DNA of 43,038 nucleotides from PALSA-1004 sp046715035. Lineage in GTDB: Bacteria > Pseudomonadota > Gammaproteobacteria > Burkholderiales > SG8-41. The translations under genes and the position numbers were made by a program. This document shows positions 33,155 to 41,338 of the stretch, in pieces; positions within the stretch are counted from its first letter, which is position 1, and the number at the start of each line of letters is the position of its first letter. Location: assembly GCA_046715035.1 (NCBI GenBank), contig JBKJZR010000184.1:1-43038 (forward strand), written 5' to 3'. The notes beneath the pieces are model-generated. The model made no database searches. It was given only the letters and a program-made list of their open reading frames with translations, and was not told where the DNA came from.

Positions 33155-34156
33155 ATGTATATCGTAGTCACCGGCGCGGCGGGCTTCATCGGTTCGAACA
33201 TCGTCAAGGCGCTGAGCGTGCGCGGCGAGCACGATGTGCTGGCGGTCGATAACCTGCAGCAGGGCGACAAGTTCGTCAACCTCGTCGATTGCGACATCGC
33301 CGATTACCTCGACCAAGACGATTTTCTCGGTGAGCTCGACAGCGGCGCCCTCGATGGTGAGGTCGCCGCGATTTTGCACCAGGGCGCGTGTTCGGACACC
33401 ACCGAGACCGACGGCCGCTATATGATGCAGAACAACTACGAGTACTCGAAGCGGCTGTTCGATTACTGCCGCGCGGAAGAGATTCCCCTGATCTATGCGT
33501 CGTCTGCCGCCGTGTATGGCGCGGGGACGCAGTTCAGGGAAGATCCCTCCTGCGAGCAGCCGCTCAATGTCTATGGCTATTCGAAATATCAGTTCGACCA
33601 GTTCGTGCGGCGCAACTGGGGCGAGCGCACAGCGCAAGTGGCAGGCCTGCGCTACTTCAACGTCTACGGAGAGCGCGAGCAGCACAAGGGGCGCATGGCG
33701 TCGGTCGCCTTCCATTGCTACAACCAGTATCGCGCGAGCGGCAAAGTGCGGCTGTTCGAAGGCAGCGGCGGCTACGCGAGCGGCGAGCAGCGCCGCGATT
33801 TCGTGTCGGTCGAGGACGCGGTCAGCGTGAATCTTTACTTTCTGGACAATGCCGCGCGGGCGGGCATCTTCAACGTCGGCACCGGCACCGCGCAAACCTT
33901 CAATGACGTGGCACTGGCCACCGTGAACGCATGCCGCCATGCGCAGGGTGCAGCGGCGCTGACGCTCGCCGACGCGCAGCGCGAGGGCGTCATCGAATAC
34001 ATTGCGTTTCCCGCCGAGCTCGAGGGCAAATACCAGAATTACACGCAGGCCGACGTCAGGGGGTTGCGCGGAGCAGGCTACGCCGCGCCGTTCCTGACGG
34101 TCGAGCAGGGCGTCACCCGTTACATCGACAAACTCCTTGCGCGCGCCGAGGTCTAA
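33155..34156 (+). CDS. hldD: ADP-L-glycero-D-manno-heptose 6-epimerase
   Basis: 333 residues, short-chain dehydrogenase fold. The NADP loop is VVTGAAGFIGSNIVKAL. Then come LHQGACSDTTETDGRYMMQNN, YASSAAVYG, the YxxxK pair in YGYSKYQFDQFVR, and GLRYFNVYGEREQHKG, all diagnostic of HldD. It makes the LPS-core precursor downstream of the kinase encoded just before it. cysM begins 5 bases after the stop. Confidence 0.97.
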   Translation: MYIVVTGAAGFIGSNIVKALSVRGEHDVLAVDNLQQGDKFVNLVDCDIADYLDQDDFLGELDSGALDGEVAAILHQGACSDTTETDGRYMMQNNYEYSKRLFDYCRAEEIPLIYASSAAVYGAGTQFREDPSCEQPLNVYGYSKYQFDQFVRRNWGERTAQVAGLRYFNVYGEREQHKGRMASVAFHCYNQYRASGKVRLFEGSGGYASGEQRRDFVSVEDAVSVNLYFLDNAARAGIFNVGTGTAQTFNDVALATVNACRHAQGAAALTLADAQREGVIEYIAFPAELEGKYQNYTQADVRGLRGAGYAAPFLTVEQGVTRYIDKLLARAEV

Positions 34157-34161
34157 CGCCC

Positions 34162-35061
34162 ATGCACAAAACACTCGAAGATTTCGTCGGCGACACGCCT
34201 CTCGTCAGGCTCCAGCGGCTGACCGGAGCCGCGAATGAGAAAAACGGCAATGTCATCCTCGCCAAGCTCGAGGGCAACAATCCGGCGGGATCGGTCAAGG
34301 ACCGCCCGGCGCTGTCGATGATCAAGCGTGCGCAGCAGCGCGGCGACATCAAGCCGGGCGACACGCTGATCGAACCCACCAGCGGCAACACGGGCATCGC
34401 GCTGGCGATGGCCGCGGCGGTGATGGGCTATCGGATGGTGCTGGTCATGCCCGAGCACCTGTCGGTCGAGCGCCGCCAGACCATGGCGGCCTTTGGCGCG
34501 CAGATCGTCCTCACGCCGCAAAGCGGCGGCATGGAGATGGCGCGTGACGTGGCGGAAAAAATGCGCGACGAGGGCAAGGGGCTGATCCTCGACCAGTTCG
34601 CGAACCCCGACAATCCGCTCTCTCACTATGAGGGCACCGCGCCGGAGATATGGCGCGACACCGCGGGCGCCGTGACGCACTTTGTCAGCAGTATGGGCAC
34701 GACGGGCACCATCATGGGCTGTTCGCGCTTTTTCAAGGAGCAGAATCCCGCCGTGCAGATCGTCGGCTGCCAGCCAGCCGATGGCTCGCAGATCCCAGGC
34801 ATCCGTAAATGGCCCCCGGAATACCTGCCCAAGATCTGTGACTGGAGCTGCGTCGATCGCGTGATCGAGGTGACTCAGGCCGATGCCGAGGACGCGATGC
34901 GCAAGCTCGCGCGCGAGGAGGGCATTTTCGCCGGGGTATCGTCCGGAGGCGCGTTGTGGGCGGCCCAGCAGGTCGCGGCCCAGGTCAGCAACGCAGTCAT
35001 CGTCTTCATCGTCTGCGACCGCGGCGACCGCTATCTCTCGACGGGGGTATTCCCTGCCTGA
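34162..35061 (+). CDS. cysM: cysteine synthase B
   Basis: 299 residues from the ATG at 34162 (MHKTLEDFVGDTPLVRLQRL). It makes cysteine, or S-sulfocysteine from thiosulfate, with O-acetylserine. The PLP lysine is K46 in NPAGSVKDRPALSMI. EPTSGNTGIALAMAAA and SSMGTTGTIMGCSRFF are present. RKWPPEYLPKICD is a CysM rather than CysK feature. The next gene overlaps or follows within 30 bases. Confidence 0.96.
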   Translation: MHKTLEDFVGDTPLVRLQRLTGAANEKNGNVILAKLEGNNPAGSVKDRPALSMIKRAQQRGDIKPGDTLIEPTSGNTGIALAMAAAVMGYRMVLVMPEHLSVERRQTMAAFGAQIVLTPQSGGMEMARDVAEKMRDEGKGLILDQFANPDNPLSHYEGTAPEIWRDTAGAVTHFVSSMGTTGTIMGCSRFFKEQNPAVQIVGCQPADGSQIPGIRKWPPEYLPKICDWSCVDRVIEVTQADAEDAMRKLAREEGIFAGVSSGGALWAAQQVAAQVSNAVIVFIVCDRGDRYLSTGVFPA

Positions 35062-37033
35062 ACCGAAGGGGCGGCGGTACGGGTGTGCTGTGCTCGGCAC
35101 ACTGGTGCTTTCAAGCGCGGCAGCCCAGGAGATCGCGGTAACCATCGAGCGGATCGAGGCGCCGGCGTTCACTGCCACTCGGATCACTGGCCTGCTGGGC
35201 AGCAATCATCCCAACGCGCTCGAGGTCAAAGTCGGCGAAGCGAAGATAGGCGGGCTGAGCTGGCGCAACGTACGCCTGAGCTGTCCTGCACTCAGGCAGG
35301 AGCGTGACGATCTCGTGTGCGCGGACGGTACGCTCGAATCGCCGTCCAAAGTTGCGCTTGCACTGCGTTATTCAACGCGCACCAGTGCCCTGGATCTCGT
35401 TCTCCGGCCCGCATCGCGCGAGGAATGGCGCCTCTTGAGCGAGCCGCAGCCGGGACGGTCTTCCTTCACGCTGGCTGTGACCAATGGCGCGCTGACACGG
35501 TTCAACGATTGGTGGAAAGGCGGGCTCAAGCCGAACGCCGGAAGCGTGAGCGGCAAACTCACTGTCACCGATGAACGCAGCGCCCGGGCGACGGGTGAGC
35601 TGTCGATCGTGGGTCTGGGATTCAGCGATGCAAGCGGACTGCATGCCGGCGAAAAGATCACGGCGACGGTGGCGCTGCAGGCCGAGCAGAGAGGTACACA
35701 GTGGCAGTGGCAAGGCCGCGTGAAATGGCTGGCGGGAGACGTGTTCTGGCAGCCGTTGTTCGTGGGCGGCAGCGGACATGCGCTGGATGCTGCCGGTACG
35801 CTCGACGCGCAGCGTGCGACGCTGGACAGCGGGCGGCTTGCGCTGGCCGGCATCGGCAACCTCGACATCACGGCGCATTTCGATCGCGCGAACGGGAAAC
35901 TCGCCAACGCAGGCATGCGCGCAGCCGATCTCGACGTCGCCGCGCTGTATGAGAGGCTGCTCAAGCCGACGCTGCAAGGCACGGCGTTCGCCGATCTACG
36001 CTGCGATGGCCGCCTCGATATCGCGCTGGCGATGAACGACGGAGGGCTGGTTACGGCGAACCTAGGGCTGCGCCGCGTGTCGATCGAGGACAGGAGCCGG
36101 CGTTTCGCGCTGTTCGGGCTCAGCGGCAGCGTGCCGTGGCATCGCGAGCAGTCGACTGCGGCGCAGCTGCGCGTGGACGGTGGTGAAATCCTGCACCTGC
36201 CGTTTGCGGCATTCGATCTGCCGCTGGAACTGCGCGGCATGCGCGTGCGTGCGCGTGATGTGCACATCCCGATCCTCGATGGCAAGCTGCTGGTCAGCGA
36301 ATTTTCGACTAGCGGAGAACGTGAGTCGTTGCGCTGGCGGTTCAGCGGCGCCATTGCGCCGATTTCGATGCAGCAGTTCACGGCTGCCCTGGGCTTGCCG
36401 GTCATGCACGGCACGTTGTCGGCGGCGATTCCCACGGTGAGCTACCAGGAGTCAACGCTGAAGGCGGATGGCGCGTTGTTGTTCAATGTGTTCGACGGCA
36501 CCATCCTCGCTCAGAACCTGGGGCTCGAGGATCCGCTGGGTCGCGTGCCGAAGCTCGCCGCGGACGTGGAGATGCGCAACCTCGATCTCGATCTGCTGAC
36601 GCGCACTTTTTCGTTCGGCAATATCACCGGGCGCATCGACGCGCAGATCAAGGGTCTCGAACTGGTCAACTGGCAGCCCGTGCGTTTCGACGCGCGCCTC
36701 GAAAGCAGTCCCGGCGAATATCGCAAGCGCATCAGCCAGGCTGCGGTGCAGAATATTTCCGCGCTCGGCGGCGCGGGTGCAGCCGCCGCCATCCAGCGCA
36801 GCTTCCTGCGCTTCTTCGAGCAGTTCGGCTACTCGCGACTGGGCCTGAGCTGCAAGCTGGAACTGGGCGTGTGCCGGATGGGCGGTATCGAAGACGTGCC
36901 GCAGGGTTACGTCATCGTGCGAGGGGGCGGCATCCCGGCGATCAACGTGTTGGGCTACAATCGCAGCGTCGGCTGGCACGAACTGATCGAGCGATTGAAG
37001 CGTGTGACCCAAGGCAACGTCATTGTCAAATAA
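35054..37033 (+). CDS. ydbH: YdbH-like AsmA-type envelope lipid-transport protein
   Basis: About 659 residues; the start is uncertain. A full signal peptide (PEPKGRRYGCAVLGTLVLSS then AAAQ) can be read only if translation begins at CTG 35054, 8 bases inside cysM. The first ordinary start, GTG 35090, leaves just LGTLVLSSAAAQ without the basic end. The body is AsmA-like beta-rich sequence. The C-terminus (ITGRIDAQIKGLELVNWQPV, NISALGGAGAAAAIQRSFLR, GYVIVRGGGIPAINVLGYNR) matches YdbH of the TamB/YhdP/YdbH group, which bridges the membranes to carry phospholipid. YnbE- and YdbL-like genes follow, which supports the call. E. coli YdbH is longer (879). Confidence 0.8.
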   Translation: MPEPKGRRYGCAVLGTLVLSSAAAQEIAVTIERIEAPAFTATRITGLLGSNHPNALEVKVGEAKIGGLSWRNVRLSCPALRQERDDLVCADGTLESPSKVALALRYSTRTSALDLVLRPASREEWRLLSEPQPGRSSFTLAVTNGALTRFNDWWKGGLKPNAGSVSGKLTVTDERSARATGELSIVGLGFSDASGLHAGEKITATVALQAEQRGTQWQWQGRVKWLAGDVFWQPLFVGGSGHALDAAGTLDAQRATLDSGRLALAGIGNLDITAHFDRANGKLANAGMRAADLDVAALYERLLKPTLQGTAFADLRCDGRLDIALAMNDGGLVTANLGLRRVSIEDRSRRFALFGLSGSVPWHREQSTAAQLRVDGGEILHLPFAAFDLPLELRGMRVRARDVHIPILDGKLLVSEFSTSGERESLRWRFSGAIAPISMQQFTAALGLPVMHGTLSAAIPTVSYQESTLKADGALLFNVFDGTILAQNLGLEDPLGRVPKLAADVEMRNLDLDLLTRTFSFGNITGRIDAQIKGLELVNWQPVRFDARLESSPGEYRKRISQAAVQNISALGGAGAAAAIQRSFLRFFEQFGYSRLGLSCKLELGVCRMGGIEDVPQGYVIVRGGGIPAINVLGYNRSVGWHELIERLKRVTQGNVIVK

Positions 37034-37055
37034 CGAGCCAAAGCGAGACACCGAA

Positions 37056-37229
37056 ATGCGAAGGATGACCGTTTGCGCGGCGCTCGCCGCTGCGGCTGCG
37101 CTGCAGGCGTGTGTGACGATCAATATTTATTTCCCCGCCGCTGCGGCCGAGAAGGCGGCAGACAAGATCATCGACGAGGTCTGGCAGCTCAAAGGTTCCG
37201 AGCCGGCAGCCAAACCGCCGTCCAAGTAA
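37056..37229 (+). CDS. ynbE: YnbE-like outer membrane lipoprotein
   Basis: 57 residues from ATG 37056; an upstream ATG at 37023 would bury the signal. The lipobox is LQAC with the lipidated Cys at 19, followed by VTINIYFPAAAAEKAADKII. The VTINI strand fits YnbE, which stacks onto the YdbH C-terminus by beta-strand extension. In E. coli the ydbH-ynbE-ydbL operon has this order. The sequence alone is short, so the call leans on the context. Confidence 0.75.
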   Translation: MRRMTVCAALAAAAALQACVTINIYFPAAAAEKAADKIIDEVWQLKGSEPAAKPPSK

Positions 37230-37240
37230 GGAGTGGAACA

Positions 37241-37657
37241 ATGAAATCTGTGCGATCGAGCTGGCTTGCCCTCTTCCTGATGCTTGCCGGCAGTGTATGG
37301 GCCCAGGCAAACCTGGAGATCAATACGCCGGCGATCGCGGCGTTGCAGGCAAGCATGCAAAAGCGCCACGCCGACCTGGCGCCGCTCTACGCCAACGGCG
37401 CGGTGGGACTGACACGCGACGGCTCCGTCGCGCTGCGCGACGCCAATGCGGTGCCGTTGCCGCAGCGCCAGCAGGTTAACGGACTGATCGCGGCGGAGAA
37501 CCAGGATCGCGCCGCACTCTATCGCGAAATCGCGCGCGCCAACGGCAAGCCGGAGTGGGAGGGTGATATCCGCACCACCTTCGCGCAGCGCTGGATCGAC
37601 AAGGCGCAGGGGGGCTGGCACTACCAGAATACGGCGGGAGCTTGGACGCGTAAGTGA
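37241..37657 (+). CDS. ydbL: YdbL-like (DUF1318) periplasmic protein
   Basis: 138 residues. AAGGAG precedes the ATG. The signal peptide is MKSVRSSWLALFLMLAGSV ending at WAQA. The rest has the DUF1318 pattern: GLTRDGSVALRDANAVPLPQ, INxEN-type helix LIAAENQDRAALYREIARAN, and the C-terminal WHYQNTAGAWTRK, comparable with GKWVRK at the end of E. coli YdbL. YdbL is a periplasmic chaperone that limits YnbE multimers on YdbH. The stop overlaps the next gene's GTG by 4 bases. Confidence 0.82.
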   Translation: MKSVRSSWLALFLMLAGSVWAQANLEINTPAIAALQASMQKRHADLAPLYANGAVGLTRDGSVALRDANAVPLPQRQQVNGLIAAENQDRAALYREIARANGKPEWEGDIRTTFAQRWIDKAQGGWHYQNTAGAWTRK

Positions 37658-38451
37658 TCCCGGTTCTGGTCTTCGATATTGAGACCGTTCCAGACGTCGC
37701 CGGACTGCGCACGATCCATGCGATCGATGCCGGCGTCAGCGACGAACAGGTCGCCGATATGGCGTTTCAGCGGCGCCGCCAGGCAAGCGGCGGGGATTTC
37801 CTGCAGTTGCACCTGCACCGCGTCATTGCCATAGCGTGTGCGCTGCGCGAGCGCGACAGCCTTCGCGTGTGGTCGCTCGGTGAGCCGACCGACGGGGAGG
37901 GCGCGCTGATCCAGCGCTTTTTCGACGGCATCGAAAAATACACGCCGCAAATCGTGTCGTGGAACGGCGGGGGCTTCGACCTGCCGGTTCTGCATTACCG
38001 GGGCATGCTGAACGGCGTGCGTGCGGCGCGCTACTGGGATCAGGGCGAGGACGACCGGGAGTTCAAGTGGAACAATTACATCGGGCGCTATCACGCACGG
38101 CACCTCGACCTGATGGATCTGCTGGCCATGTATCAGCCGCGCGGCGCCGTGCCGCTCGACGAAATGGCACGGCTGCTGGGATTTCCGGGGAAACTCGGGC
38201 TCGCGGGCGCGCAGGTCTGGCCGGCCTGGAAGGAAGGGCGGATTGCGGAGATCCGCAGCTATTGCGAAACCGACGTTGCCAACACCTATCTCGTCTACCT
38301 GCGATTTCAGCTGATGCGCGGCGCGCTCAGCGCAGAAAAGTACCGTCAGGAGATGAGCTTGGTGCGTACGACGCTGGCAAAATCGCCCGACCGGCACTGG
38401 GTGGATTTTCTCGCGCCCTGGTCCAATAGCGAAGGGACCGGGCCGCACTGA
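37654..38451 (+). CDS. DnaQ-fold 3'-5' exonuclease (PolB-like exonuclease family)
   Basis: 265 residues from GTG 37654. VLVFDIETVPDVAGL supplies D8 and E10 of the DEDD nuclease site. QIVSWNGGGFDLPVLHYRG supplies the second Asp, and RSYCETDVANTYLVYLRF supplies the last Asp with the tyrosine-type spacing. The family (predicted 3'-5' exonuclease related to the PolB proofreading domain) acts alone; its substrate is not known. It is coupled to ydbL by a GTGA overlap. Confidence 0.9.
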   Translation: MIPVLVFDIETVPDVAGLRTIHAIDAGVSDEQVADMAFQRRRQASGGDFLQLHLHRVIAIACALRERDSLRVWSLGEPTDGEGALIQRFFDGIEKYTPQIVSWNGGGFDLPVLHYRGMLNGVRAARYWDQGEDDREFKWNNYIGRYHARHLDLMDLLAMYQPRGAVPLDEMARLLGFPGKLGLAGAQVWPAWKEGRIAEIRSYCETDVANTYLVYLRFQLMRGALSAEKYRQEMSLVRTTLAKSPDRHWVDFLAPWSNSEGTGPH

Positions 38452-38528
38452 GCCATCGCTTCGCTCGTCCGCGCCCGGGATAACCCGGTTCGCGGTGCAA
38501 TCGGCTGCGAAGCTGACGACATCTTCCA

Positions 38529-39827
38529 ATGCAGTCAGTCAGAATCGAATCTCTGGACCAGGAGGGCCGCGGCATCGCCCACGCCGACGGCAAGGTGATC
38601 TTCGTCCAGGGCGCGCTCGCGGGTGAAACAGTCACCTATGCGCCGCTGCACAAGAAGCCTCGTTACGAGCTCGCGAAGGTGCAGGACATCCTCAGACCGA
38701 CGGCGGCGCGGACGATCCCCAAGTGCCGGCATTTCGGCGTGTGCGGCGGCTGCAGCATGCAGCATCTGGATTCACGATCGCAGATCGCAGTCAAGCAACG
38801 GGTGCTCGAGGACAGCCTTGCGCATCTGGGGAAGGTCGAGCCCGGCATGATCTTGCCGGCGATTCACGGCGAGCCCTGGGGATATCGCCATCGCGCACGT
38901 TTTTCCGCGCGCTACGTTCCCAAGAAGGGCGGCGCTTTGATCGGCTTTCGCGAAAAGCGCAGCGGCTACGTGACCGACATGGCGACCTGCGAGATCGTGC
39001 CGCCGCGCATCGCCGCGCTGCTCGTGCCGCTGCGCGAGCTGATCAATACGCTTTCGATACCGGACCGGTTGCCGCAGGTCGAGCTGGCTATCGGCGATGG
39101 CATCGATGCCCTCGTGCTGCGCATCCTGGCGCCGTTAAGTGCGGTTGACGAGCGCCTCCTGCACGCGTTCGCTGGCCGGTATCAGGTGCGGTTTTTCCTG
39201 CAGCCGCGCGGGCCCGATTCGGTGCGGCCCCTGGATCCCGCGCACAGTGATGAGCTCAGTTACGCGCTGCCCGATTTCGGGCTCGAGATGGTTTTTTCGC
39301 CGACTGAATTCACGCAGGTGAACCCGGCAGTAAATGCCGTGCTCGTCCGGCGCGCTCTCGCATTGCTTGCTCCCCAGCCCGGCGAACGGGTGGCCGACAT
39401 GTTCTGCGGCATAGGCAATTTTTCCCTCGCAATAGCGCGCAGCGGGGCGAAGGTCGTCGGCTTCGAAGGAAGCCGGCCGCTGGTGGCGCGCGCGCGAGCC
39501 AACGCGGCGCACAACCGCCTGGAAGGGCAGGCAGAATTCGTGCACGCCGATTTATTTAAACGGCCGGGAGCGACGCAGGCAACAGGCGGCGGATTTGAGC
39601 GCATGCTGATCGATCCTCCGCGCGATGGGGCAGTCGAACTGGTCAAGGCACTGCCCGATCAGGGCGTGCGGCGGATCGTATACGTGTCGTGCAATCCAGC
39701 GACGCTCGCCCGGGATGCGGGAATCCTGGTGCATACCCAGGGTTATCAGCTATCCGCCGCCGGCGTGGTCAATATGTTTCCACAAACGTCGCATGTCGAA
39801 TCGGTGGCGGTGTTCGACCGGCCATAA
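38529..39827 (+). CDS. rlmD: 23S rRNA (uracil-1939-C5)-methyltransferase
   Basis: 432 residues. Residues 1-58 are a TRAM domain (VRIESLDQEGRGIAHADGK). The iron-sulfur cysteines are C66, C72 and C75 in KCRHFGVCGGCSMQHL, with a fourth in MATCEIVPP. The SAM site is ADMFCGIGNFSLAIARSG; DPPRDGAVEL and the nucleophile in YVSCNPATLARD complete the active site. It forms m5U1939. No clear Shine-Dalgarno precedes the ATG. It shares its terminator with the convergent BI-1 gene. Confidence 0.96.
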   Translation: MQSVRIESLDQEGRGIAHADGKVIFVQGALAGETVTYAPLHKKPRYELAKVQDILRPTAARTIPKCRHFGVCGGCSMQHLDSRSQIAVKQRVLEDSLAHLGKVEPGMILPAIHGEPWGYRHRARFSARYVPKKGGALIGFREKRSGYVTDMATCEIVPPRIAALLVPLRELINTLSIPDRLPQVELAIGDGIDALVLRILAPLSAVDERLLHAFAGRYQVRFFLQPRGPDSVRPLDPAHSDELSYALPDFGLEMVFSPTEFTQVNPAVNAVLVRRALALLAPQPGERVADMFCGIGNFSLAIARSGAKVVGFEGSRPLVARARANAAHNRLEGQAEFVHADLFKRPGATQATGGGFERMLIDPPRDGAVELVKALPDQGVRRIVYVSCNPATLARDAGILVHTQGYQLSAAGVVNMFPQTSHVESVAVFDRP

Positions 39828-39830
39828 AAA

Positions 39831-39855
39831 AAGGGCGTCCGCAGACGCCCTTTTT
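39831..39855. terminator. bidirectional terminator between rlmD and the BI-1 gene
   Basis: GGGCGTC (39833-39839), loop CGCA, GACGCCC (39844-39850), with seven A before and five T after. It serves both converging genes. Confidence 0.88.
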
Positions 39856-39872
39856 CCCTTACCGCTGCCGTT

Positions 39873-40583
39873 TCAGTCGCGGTCGCCCGTGAAAGCCATC
39901 AACAAATGCAGCAGGCTGCTGAACAGATTGTAAACGCTCATGTACAGGGTGAGCGTGGCCGAGACGTAATTCCTCTCGCCACCGTGCACGATCGCGCTGA
40001 CCTGCCAAAGTATCATCGCCGAGCTGAACAACACGAAAACCGCGGCGATGGTCAAGTGCAGCACAGGGCTCGCGATAAAGATGTTGGCGAGCACCGCCAG
40101 CATGATGACGATCGCGCCGACCATCAGGAAGTTACCCATGAAGCTGAAATCCCGGCGGGTAACCGTCGCGATGCCGGCCATGGCAAAGAACACCGCTGCG
40201 GTGCCGCCCGCCGCCAGCGCGATCAGCTGACCGCCGTTGCGCATTCCAAGCGCGACCTGGAGCAGCGGACCGAGAATGATGCCGAGGAACAACGTCAGTC
40301 CGAGCAACAGCGCTACCCCCAACCCGCTGTCACGATTTTTCTCGATGGCAAAGAACATGCCGTAGATCATGGCAAGCAGCACCAGCGACGAAACGATGGG
40401 GCTCGCCCTCATGAAAGCGAAATTCAGGTTCACGCCGATGACGGCGCCGATCGCGGTGGGGATCAGCGTAATCGCCAGCAACAAATAAGTATTCCGCAGC
40501 ACGCGCTGCTGCTGCAGTGCTGCGCTATCGACCGCAACCGGCGTCTGATACGAGTTCGGAGTCGATTGCATTTCAGGTTGCAT
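39873..40583 (-). CDS. Bax inhibitor-1/YccA-family membrane protein
   Basis: 236 residues. Seven membrane segments are visible after a soluble 27-residue N-terminus, beginning YLLLAITLIPTAIGAVIG, and the C-terminus ends LHLLMAFTGDRD. Features of the BI-1/TMBIM family are VLRNTYLLLA, FFAMAGIATVTRRDFSFMG, and LTLYMSVYNLFSSLLHLL. YccA of this family modulates the FtsH protease; others conduct calcium. Which applies here is unknown. AGGAG precedes the ATG. Confidence 0.93.
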   Translation of the reverse strand: MQPEMQSTPNSYQTPVAVDSAALQQQRVLRNTYLLLAITLIPTAIGAVIGVNLNFAFMRASPIVSSLVLLAMIYGMFFAIEKNRDSGLGVALLLGLTLFLGIILGPLLQVALGMRNGGQLIALAAGGTAAVFFAMAGIATVTRRDFSFMGNFLMVGAIVIMLAVLANIFIASPVLHLTIAAVFVLFSSAMILWQVSAIVHGGERNYVSATLTLYMSVYNLFSSLLHLLMAFTGDRD

Positions 40584-40712
40584 TGTGTGTTTCTCCTATA
40601 GCGCCGGGTAATCCGGCTCCTGACTAAGACTACCCAAACTGGGAAGAAGTTTCAACATGCGATAAGCGCCTGCATCAATCGGAAGGTGTTAACGCAAGCG
40701 ATTGATAATGCG

Positions 40713-40721
40713 TGCTATTAT
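40713..40721 (+). promoter_or_regulatory. extended -10 promoter for tRNA-Ser(UGA)
   Basis: TGC directly before TATTAT forms an extended -10, about 45 bases ahead of the mature tRNA. Confidence 0.4.
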
Positions 40722-40772
40722 TAACCCGTACGACGATGTCGGGCGCCGCGAGCCAGAAAGGCGGCGCCAACC

Positions 40773-40862
40773 GGATGGGTGGCAGAGCGGTCGATTGCAC
40801 TGGTCTTGAAAACCAGCAGGCGCGCAAGCGCCTCGGGGGTTCGAATCCCTCCCCATCCGCCA
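40773..40862 (+). tRNA. tRNA-Ser (UGA anticodon)
   Basis: 90 bases including encoded CCA. The acceptor stem is GGATGGG (40773-40779) with CCCATCC (40852-40858). The anticodon loop CTTGAAA between CTGGT and ACCAG reads TGA. A long variable arm (GGCGC GCAA GCGCC) marks a class II serine tRNA. The T loop is GGTTCGAATCC. Confidence 0.96.
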
Positions 40863-40895
40863 CCGCAAAAAAAGATGCTGGCGCCGCGCGCCACT

Positions 40896-41195
40896 TTAGC
40901 GGGATCTGCTTCCCGACTTGCGCAGTTGATGCTTGAGACGCCGGTAAAGCCCCGGATTCGTCGTTCGCAAATGGTCGGCAATCTCGAAGTGCTCGCCGCG
41001 CGCACGCTCGAGGTCGATGCCCTCCACATGCACGAGGCGCACCAGCTCGCGCACGGGCTTGGGCATCGCCCGTCCGCTCTCATAGCGCGAGCCGCCACTC
41101 TGGGTAACGCCGACCTTGGACCAGAATTCCTGTTGATTCATGCCCAGGCGTTGGCGGATGTGGCGGGGTTTGGATGGTTTTCCGGCTAATCTCAT
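40896..41195 (-). CDS. small XRE-type helix-turn-helix regulator
   Basis: 99 residues from ATG 41195, chosen because GAGGA lies 5 bases before it; a TTG 15 bases earlier has no such site. The helix-turn-helix is RQRLGMNQQEFWSKVGVTQS with GGSRYESGRAMPKPVRELV, the form of a betaproteobacterial XRE subfamily. The tail (ADHLRTTNPGLYRRLKHQLR) is basic and helical. Target unknown. It lies opposite tRNA-Ser and lysC; the inverted repeat at 41254 in its upstream region may be its own operator. Confidence 0.8.
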   Translation of the reverse strand: MRLAGKPSKPRHIRQRLGMNQQEFWSKVGVTQSGGSRYESGRAMPKPVRELVRLVHVEGIDLERARGEHFEIADHLRTTNPGLYRRLKHQLRKSGSRSR

Positions 41196-41253
41196 TGGAT
41201 TCCTCGTCAACGCGAATATTCAATTGACATATGAAACGTCGATTGGTTTCGCG

Positions 41254-41275
41254 GTCGCCCGCCCGAATGGGCGAC
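41254..41275. promoter_or_regulatory. inverted repeat between the XRE gene and lysC
   Basis: GTCGCCC (41254-41260) and GGGCGAC (41269-41275) with an 8-base centre. No T run on either side, so a protein-binding site is more likely than a terminator. Confidence 0.35.
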
Positions 41276-41277
41276 AG

Positions 41278-41307
41278 ATGACCCAACCTTGCGAAATACG
41301 ATAAAAT
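41278..41307 (+). promoter_or_regulatory. lysC promoter
   Basis: ATGACC (41278-41283), 18-base spacer, TAAAAT (41302-41307), 32 bases before the lysC ATG. The same layout is seen before gyrA. Confidence 0.5.
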
Positions 41308-41338
41308 TCAAGGTTTTTGAGGCTCGCACACACGCTTC

